A stretch of 64,000 nucleotides of DNA from NCBI RefSeq assembly GCF_016904955.1, contig NZ_JADIKE010000032.1, positions 124,001 to 188,000 of the forward strand, written 5' to 3'. How positions within the stretch are numbered: position 1 is the stretch's first letter; each line of letters starts with the position of its first letter. This stretch comes from Dyella flava. Its GTDB lineage: Bacteria; Pseudomonadota; Gammaproteobacteria; Xanthomonadales; Rhodanobacteraceae. Made by a program: the position numbers and the translations under genes. Positions 59,046 to 64,000 of the stretch are shown in pieces. The notes under the pieces are model-generated. The model saw nothing but the letters and a program-made list of their open reading frames with translations, was not told where the DNA came from and did no database searches.

Positions 59046-61213
59046 TGACAGCACAACCTCAGCGCATCGCCATTCTTGGTGGCGGTGTCGGCGCCATGAC
59101 GGCTGCGTTCTGGTTGACCAGCGCAGCGAACTGGCAGCAGCGCTATCAGATTGATGTGTATCAGATGGGCTGGCGTCTTGGCGGCAAGGGTGCCAGCGGC
59201 CGCAACGCAGCGATCGCACAGCGTATCGAAGAACACGGTTTGCACATCTGGTTTGGTTTCTACGACAACGCATTCAACCTGATGCAGCAGGCCTATGCGG
59301 AATTGAATCGTCCGGCGGGCAGTCCACTGGCCAACTGGACTGACGCCTTCAAGCCCCAGCACTACGTCTGTCTGGCCGAACTGATCGAGGCAAGCTGGCG
59401 GGTCTGGCCGATCGAAACGCCGACATTGCCGGGGACACCCGGCATGCCGCGCGCTCCCGAAGGCGTGGAGGCGGCGATGGCGGAGTTGCTCGACTGGCAG
59501 CGTTCGTGGCTGGAATCGTGGGCGATAACCTATGTTGAGCATGCGGGTACGGCATTCCGCATGGGCGCGCAGCATGAAAGCCGTTTGCGTGAATGGTTGG
59601 CAGCTGCTCGCGCGGGACTCACCGCATTCGAAGATGTGGGTGATCCGTTGGTAGTGGCACGCAAGGCGCGCGACCTGGCGCGTGCGGCAGCACAGTCACC
59701 CGCGGCAGCCGATTGGCCGTCGGTACTGATCCTGCTGCAGCACTTGCAGCAGGCTTTGCATGATGTTGCCGCGCCATTTGGCCATCCCGATACCTGGCCC
59801 GACGACTGGCGCCGGCTCTATATGGCGATGGATCTTTCGCTCGCGGTCGGCATCGGCATGCTGGCAGATGATGTGGTGAGCAAGGGATTCGAAGTCATCA
59901 ATAACCTCGACTTCCGCGTGTGGCTGGCGCGGCATGGCGCGCAGTCGGTGAGTGTGGATGGCGCGCCGGTGCGCGGCTTCTATGACCTGGTGTTTGCCTA
60001 CCGCAACGGCGATCCCGGTCAGCCGAATATCGAAGCTGGCACCATGTTGCGCGGCATGCTCAAGGTTGGTCTGGGCTACCGCGGCGCATTGATGTACAAG
60101 ATGCAGGCGGGCATGGGCGACGTGGTGTTCGCGCCGTTGTACGAAGTGCTCGAGCGGCGCGGCGTGCGCTTTCATTACTTCCACAAGCTGTGCGCACTGC
60201 GGCCCAATGCGGTAGGCGACAGCGTCGATGAAATCGAACTGGAGCAGCAGGTCGCGCTGTCCGGCGAGACGTATGCGCCGCTGGTCGATGTCGAAGGCTT
60301 GCCTTGCTGGCCATCGCAGCCGCTGTACGCGCAGCTTGATCCGCAGCAGGCGGCCTTGTTGCAGAACCATCAGATCAACCTGGAAAGCCATTGGTCGAAC
60401 TGGCCGGAGGTGTACCGGCAAGCCACCGGTCATGTCTTGCCGGGGAAGATCCTGCGGCTGGGTACCGATTTTGATCAGGTGGTTTTCGGCTTGTCGGTGG
60501 CGAGCCTCGCGCAGGTGGCGCAGCCGTTGCTTGCGATCAGTGCGCCGCTGCAACAATGCAGCCAGCTTGTTGCCACGGTCGCCACGCAGGCTTATCAGCT
60601 GTGGTTGAACCAGGATCTGCAAGGCATCGGCTGGAACTATCCGGGCGATCAGGGTGAGGAGCCGGTGTTGTCCGGATTCACCGAGCCCTTCGATACCTGG
60701 GCTTCGATGGACCAGTTGTTATGCCGCGAGACGTGGCCTGCCGATCAGCAGCCGAAGAACATCGCCTACTTCTGCAACGCCCTGGCGCTGGATGTCTATC
60801 CGCCACCGAGCGATAACGGCTTTCCCGATCATTGTGCGAAGTTGGTCAAGACCGCTGCGATTCATCAACTGCAAACGCAGATCGGTGCATTGTGGACGAG
60901 CGCTGGCGACGGCGGACTCCCATGGACATGGCTGGTGGATCCGCACAATGGCACTGGAGAAGCACGTTTCGATAGCCAGTATTGGCGCGCCAATATCGAT
61001 CCTTCCGAGCGTTATGTGCTCTCGCTGGTCGACACCAGTCGATACCGTCTGCGCACGGATCAGTCCGGTTTTTCCAACCTGTATCTTGCAGGGGATTGGT
61101 TGAAGACCGGCTTGGACGCCGGATGTGTGGAAGCGGCGGTGATGGGCGGCATGCAGGCCAGCCGGGCGATTTGCGGAGTACCCGCAACGATCCAGGGAGA
61201 AAAGGGTTGGTAG
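59045..61213 (+). CDS. FAD-dependent amine-oxidase/phytoene-desaturase-like protein
   Basis: A 722-residue flavoprotein. N-terminal Rossmann motif IAILGGGVGAMTAAFWL, then YQMGWRLGGKGASGRN and EHGLHIWFGFYDNAFNLM, which resemble the desaturase/amine-oxidase group. The C-terminal FAD-binding segment is NLYLAGDWLKTGLDAGCVEAAVMGGMQASRAI. ATG 59045 overlaps the previous stop by one base (a TTG codon earlier also fits), with GAGGA about 9 bases upstream. The substrate is unknown; the large middle domain (about 120-420) is not recognised. The ADC-like/flavoprotein pairing suggests a two-step modification of a lipid or polyketide-like compound (inference). Confidence 0.82.
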   Translation: MTAQPQRIAILGGGVGAMTAAFWLTSAANWQQRYQIDVYQMGWRLGGKGASGRNAAIAQRIEEHGLHIWFGFYDNAFNLMQQAYAELNRPAGSPLANWTDAFKPQHYVCLAELIEASWRVWPIETPTLPGTPGMPRAPEGVEAAMAELLDWQRSWLESWAITYVEHAGTAFRMGAQHESRLREWLAAARAGLTAFEDVGDPLVVARKARDLARAAAQSPAAADWPSVLILLQHLQQALHDVAAPFGHPDTWPDDWRRLYMAMDLSLAVGIGMLADDVVSKGFEVINNLDFRVWLARHGAQSVSVDGAPVRGFYDLVFAYRNGDPGQPNIEAGTMLRGMLKVGLGYRGALMYKMQAGMGDVVFAPLYEVLERRGVRFHYFHKLCALRPNAVGDSVDEIELEQQVALSGETYAPLVDVEGLPCWPSQPLYAQLDPQQAALLQNHQINLESHWSNWPEVYRQATGHVLPGKILRLGTDFDQVVFGLSVASLAQVAQPLLAISAPLQQCSQLVATVATQAYQLWLNQDLQGIGWNYPGDQGEEPVLSGFTEPFDTWASMDQLLCRETWPADQQPKNIAYFCNALALDVYPPPSDNGFPDHCAKLVKTAAIHQLQTQIGALWTSAGDGGLPWTWLVDPHNGTGEARFDSQYWRANIDPSERYVLSLVDTSRYRLRTDQSGFSNLYLAGDWLKTGLDAGCVEAAVMGGMQASRAICGVPATIQGEKGW

Positions 61214-61338
61214 CGATTGACGCTTTACCGGCGTCCTTCTGGCCGAGCACTGCTCTTCGCGTGCCGAGCAAGGCGAAGCGAGTTCGCCAGGCGCTTCATG
61301 AAAAGCAACGCGGGCGACGCCAATAGTGCTGACAGGCC

Positions 61339-63099
61339 CTAGTCACTGCGCAATTCCGACAGTGGCCGGTCCGCCACTCTCTCCATGCGTCGCCGTGACT
61401 TGTGCACGTACATCATGCGATCCGCTTCGCGTATCAGCTCCGCGAAATCCGCACTGCTGAATTGCCGCTGGTCGGTTGACGCGCTGCAGATACCGAAGCT
61501 GATGCCGGCGTCGGGATAGTCGCTTTCCCGTAGTGTCCGGTCCAGCTCAGCCAGCGCGCGCGCCAGGCGCTGCTGGCCGAGCTCATCGCCATAGGCGATG
61601 AGCGCAAATTCGTCGCCGCCCAGGCGGAAAGCGCGGATCAGATCGCCAAGCCGGGCCAGGCCTTCACCGACAGCGCGCAGGAGTTCGTCGCCGCGCTCAT
61701 GGCCCTGGTTGTCGTTGACATGCTTGAGCCCATCCAGATCGATCATCGCGATTTGCCACGTGCCCAGTGCCGGGTCAGTGTTTTCACGCCGGGTGATTTC
61801 TTCGATCATCACGTTGAACGCGAGGCGATTGCCGAGTCCGGTCAAGGGATCGATGGAGGCTTTCGCAATGGCTTCCTGCATGCCGCGGCGGAAGCGCTCG
61901 CGGCCGTCTTCGACCAGCTTCACATGGTCCGCCAGTGCAAAAGCCAACAGCATCGCTTCGCAGCTGTTGCCGATCAGGGTAAGCAGGTCGGCATTGTCGA
62001 CCATGCTGGGAACGAGGCCGAAATTGACCGGCAGAATGATCGTGCCGGGGAGCAGCACCGCCATGAACGCCAGGGTATAGAAGCGGGCGCGACGAACGCC
62101 ATGCAGCAACGACCACACACCCATGCTCGCCGAAAACAGCACCACGGCCGACACCAGCAAGGTCGCGATCAGGAAGGCCAGCGATGGGAAGAACAGCGAG
62201 ATCGGCAACGCCATGATCGAAACCAGGGCGATGCCGTAGCCGACGTTTGCCATGCGCGGCGCGTGCCGCCGCAGATCCAGAAAACGGATGGTGAAACGCG
62301 CATGCACCACGGGCAGCAGAATGAACCACTGGGCAAAATTGATCGGTTCCGTATTGATGCCCAGCCAGCCTTGCGGCACGCCGAAAAAGAAACTCCAGCC
62401 CACGACCAGGATCAGCGCCTGACAACCGTAGAGCGTGTAGCTGCGATCCCTGATCCACAGGCCCACGAACAGAATGAAGATCCCCAGTCCGAACAACACG
62501 CCTAGCGAACCAAGCATCAGGGCGGATTCACTGGCGCGGCGCTTGTGATACTGGAGGCGCGTCTGCACATCGATGCGCGGCAGCGCGGTGTAGAACTTCG
62601 ACATCACATGAATCACGATCGCGTAGTGATGTCCCGGCGCCAACGTCACGGCGGCGGTGCCCCGCGGCATGTCGTTCAAGCCGGTGTCGGCGCCACTTTC
62701 GAATTGCCGGTATAGACCATCGTCACCCAGTACCAGGATGGTGGCGTTGTCGTAATAGGTGTTGTCGAACATCACCACCCAGTCGGAAACGGTCCGGCCT
62801 GGGCTGAAGCGGGAGACCAGCCAGAAATCGCCACCCAGCATGTTGATGGACGGGACCCGGGCACGCTGGGCAAGCCAGTTATCCAGTTCACCGTAGGTGG
62901 CTGGCGCGTGTTCGCCTGGGACTGCCTTGTAGGTTGTGACCGCGGGCTCTTGTGGCGGCGGCCCGAACAATGGGTAGGGTGTGAGAGCCCAGCAGGTCGG
63001 GTGAATCAGCAAAGCGAAAGCAAACAAAAGCGCAGCGACTACCCCAGGGCCGAACGACCGCGGTAGCGCGGGTTTCCATGCGTGCAAGTGAAGACGCAA
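61339..63099 (-). CDS. Membrane diguanylate cyclase, 7TMR-DISM type
   Basis: A 586-residue protein. After a signal-anchor segment (about 18-38), a periplasmic beta-sandwich of the DISM extracellular type (WLVSRFSPGRTVSDWVVMFDNTYYDNATILVL) precedes seven membrane helices (about 195-400). A GGDEF domain follows with DPLTGLGNRLAFN, IDLDGLKHVNDNQGHERGDELL and the active loop FRLGGDEF (GGDEF 494-498). It should make cyclic di-GMP in response to a periplasmic ligand. An inhibitory I-site (RxxD five residues before the loop) is not evident. The gene converges with the flavoprotein gene. Confidence 0.9.
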   Translation of the reverse strand: MRLHLHAWKPALPRSFGPGVVAALLFAFALLIHPTCWALTPYPLFGPPPQEPAVTTYKAVPGEHAPATYGELDNWLAQRARVPSINMLGGDFWLVSRFSPGRTVSDWVVMFDNTYYDNATILVLGDDGLYRQFESGADTGLNDMPRGTAAVTLAPGHHYAIVIHVMSKFYTALPRIDVQTRLQYHKRRASESALMLGSLGVLFGLGIFILFVGLWIRDRSYTLYGCQALILVVGWSFFFGVPQGWLGINTEPINFAQWFILLPVVHARFTIRFLDLRRHAPRMANVGYGIALVSIMALPISLFFPSLAFLIATLLVSAVVLFSASMGVWSLLHGVRRARFYTLAFMAVLLPGTIILPVNFGLVPSMVDNADLLTLIGNSCEAMLLAFALADHVKLVEDGRERFRRGMQEAIAKASIDPLTGLGNRLAFNVMIEEITRRENTDPALGTWQIAMIDLDGLKHVNDNQGHERGDELLRAVGEGLARLGDLIRAFRLGGDEFALIAYGDELGQQRLARALAELDRTLRESDYPDAGISFGICSASTDQRQFSSADFAELIREADRMMYVHKSRRRMERVADRPLSELRSD

Positions 63100-63351
63100 A
63101 GCTGCCCCTTTAGTCAGTCTGCGTTGGGCGATGGTACACCGGTGCCAGCGGCGATGCGTGGTAAATCTGGTGGGGGTACGGGGTTATCTGATGGCCCGGT
63201 TTGCGCGTCTGAGGCCGGTGTGGAAAGGACGGCAGCATGCGCCTGGCGAAGCAACCCACCCGCCAGTTCTCATCCGTGTACCCCGGTGTTGTCTTGTTTT
63301 TTGCCGGTTCGACTACCATTTGCCGCCAATCACCCCGAATAAAGCACGACG

Positions 63352-64000
63352 ATGGCTGCTCTTCGCCTGGCACTGGCTCAGTATGATTTCCCGGTTGGCG
63401 CGGTTGCCGCCAATGCCGCCAAAGTTCACGACCTGCTGAGCAAGGCGCAAGCTGGCGGGGCATCGTTGGCGGTCTTTCCCGAGCTGACGATCAGTGGTTA
63501 TCCGCCCGAGGATCTGCTGCTGCGTCCCAGCTTTCTGGCGGCGTGCCAGGAAGCCATCGAGGAGCTGGCGGCGCGTACCAATGGCCTGGCCGCCATCGTC
63601 GGTTTTCCGCACAGCCAGGGCGAGGTCTACAACGCGGCCGCCTTCCTGCGCGGTGGCCAGATCATGCAGATCACCCACAAGCAGATCCTGCCCAATTACG
63701 GGGTGTTCGATGACAAGCGGTATTTCCGTCCCGGGCGCACCAGTGCGATTGCGGTGGTCGATGGGGTCCGGGTCGGCTATCTGGTCTGCGAGGACATCTG
63801 GCAGGCCGAACCCGCTGCGGCAGCTGCGGCGGCGGGCGCAGAACTGATCGTGGTGATCAATGCGTCTCCCTGGGACGCCGCCAAGCAGGTGGCGCGTGAG
63901 GAAGTGCTGATTGCGCGCGCGAAGGAAACGGGGTGCGCGGTGGTTTACCTCAATCTCACCGGCGGCCAGGACGAAGTGGTCTATGACGGCGGCAGTTTGC
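63352..64000 (+). CDS. nadE: Glutamine-dependent NAD+ synthetase, N-terminal part
   Basis: The gene runs off the right edge; 216 codons are seen. MAALRLALAQYDFPVGAV opens a nitrilase-fold glutaminase domain with the full triad: Glu44 in VFPELTISGY, Lys110 in THKQILPNYGVFDDKRYF and Cys146 in YLVCEDIW. GGYPPEDLL-type context and GVFDDKRYF are specific to the glutamine-hydrolysing NAD synthetases, so the ligase domain should follow outside the window. It makes NAD from deamido-NAD using ammonia from glutamine. The 63100-63351 gap before it holds its promoter and no other gene. Confidence 0.95.
   Translation, partial: MAALRLALAQYDFPVGAVAANAAKVHDLLSKAQAGGASLAVFPELTISGYPPEDLLLRPSFLAACQEAIEELAARTNGLAAIVGFPHSQGEVYNAAAFLRGGQIMQITHKQILPNYGVFDDKRYFRPGRTSAIAVVDGVRVGYLVCEDIWQAEPAAAAAAAGAELIVVINASPWDAAKQVAREEVLIARAKETGCAVVYLNLTGGQDEVVYDGGSL

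Overview
The window reads as chromosome of a high-GC gammaproteobacterium of the Xanthomonadales, most likely a Rhodanobacteraceae relative (Dyella/Frateuria/Luteibacter type). This is inference from the pilS-sucC-sucD-nadE neighbourhood, the TonB-receptor/MFS/LacI sugar loci, the GH92, GH37 and GH65 enzymes and many small GC-rich hairpin repeats. No rRNA, tRNA, CRISPR array or intact insertion sequence was seen.

Layout. 1-6.4 kb is an accessory block: the start of an HTH regulator of toxin-antitoxin type, an AT-rich putative immunity gene, a 1544-residue exported Rhs/YD-repeat protein with a variable C-terminal tip, and a broken second copy of the Rhs N-terminus. 6.4-9 kb holds two short-chain dehydrogenases and a VOC protein sharing an upstream 48-bp motif. 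9.3-11 kb is a DUF3311/sodium:solute symporter pair. 11-16.7 kb is an EmrAB-TolC-type efflux operon bracketed by two MarR regulators. 17-22 kb has a large lipoprotein lipase, a divergent DUF4105 membrane protein and an M1 aminopeptidase. 22.4-29.9 kb looks like a complete mannose/mannoside locus (GH92 mannosidase, FucP-type importer, AGE-family isomerase, PfkB kinase, LacI regulator). 30-34 kb is a signalling cluster (histidine kinase, single-domain receiver, receiver-kinase-receiver hybrid). 34-34.7 kb is a repeat-filled gap.

From 34.7 to 55.1 kb a PilR-like regulator and a PilS-like sensor, normally neighbours, lie at the two ends of a roughly 17-kb segment. That segment encodes use of an alpha-linked glucose disaccharide or oligosaccharide: TonB receptor, MFS importer, exported GH65 and GH37 enzymes, a GH65 phosphorylase fused to beta-phosphoglucomutase, a divergent LacI regulator with a strong tandem operator, plus an esterase and a TPR/oxygenase protein. 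Its pilS end carries an unrecognised effector-like orphan gene embedded in duplicated gene tails and hairpins. 55.5-57.8 kb is sucCD; 58-61.2 kb is an acetoacetate-decarboxylase-like protein overlapping a flavin amine-oxidase-like protein; 61.3-63.1 kb is a membrane diguanylate cyclase; and nadE runs off the right edge.

Most novel-looking parts: the split pilS/pilR locus, the orphan gene with flanking duplications, the Rhs module with its N-terminal stub and internally duplicated immunity candidate, and a 17-bp minisatellite sitting in the loop of a perfect 29-bp hairpin. All functions are from sequence reading only; no database search was run.
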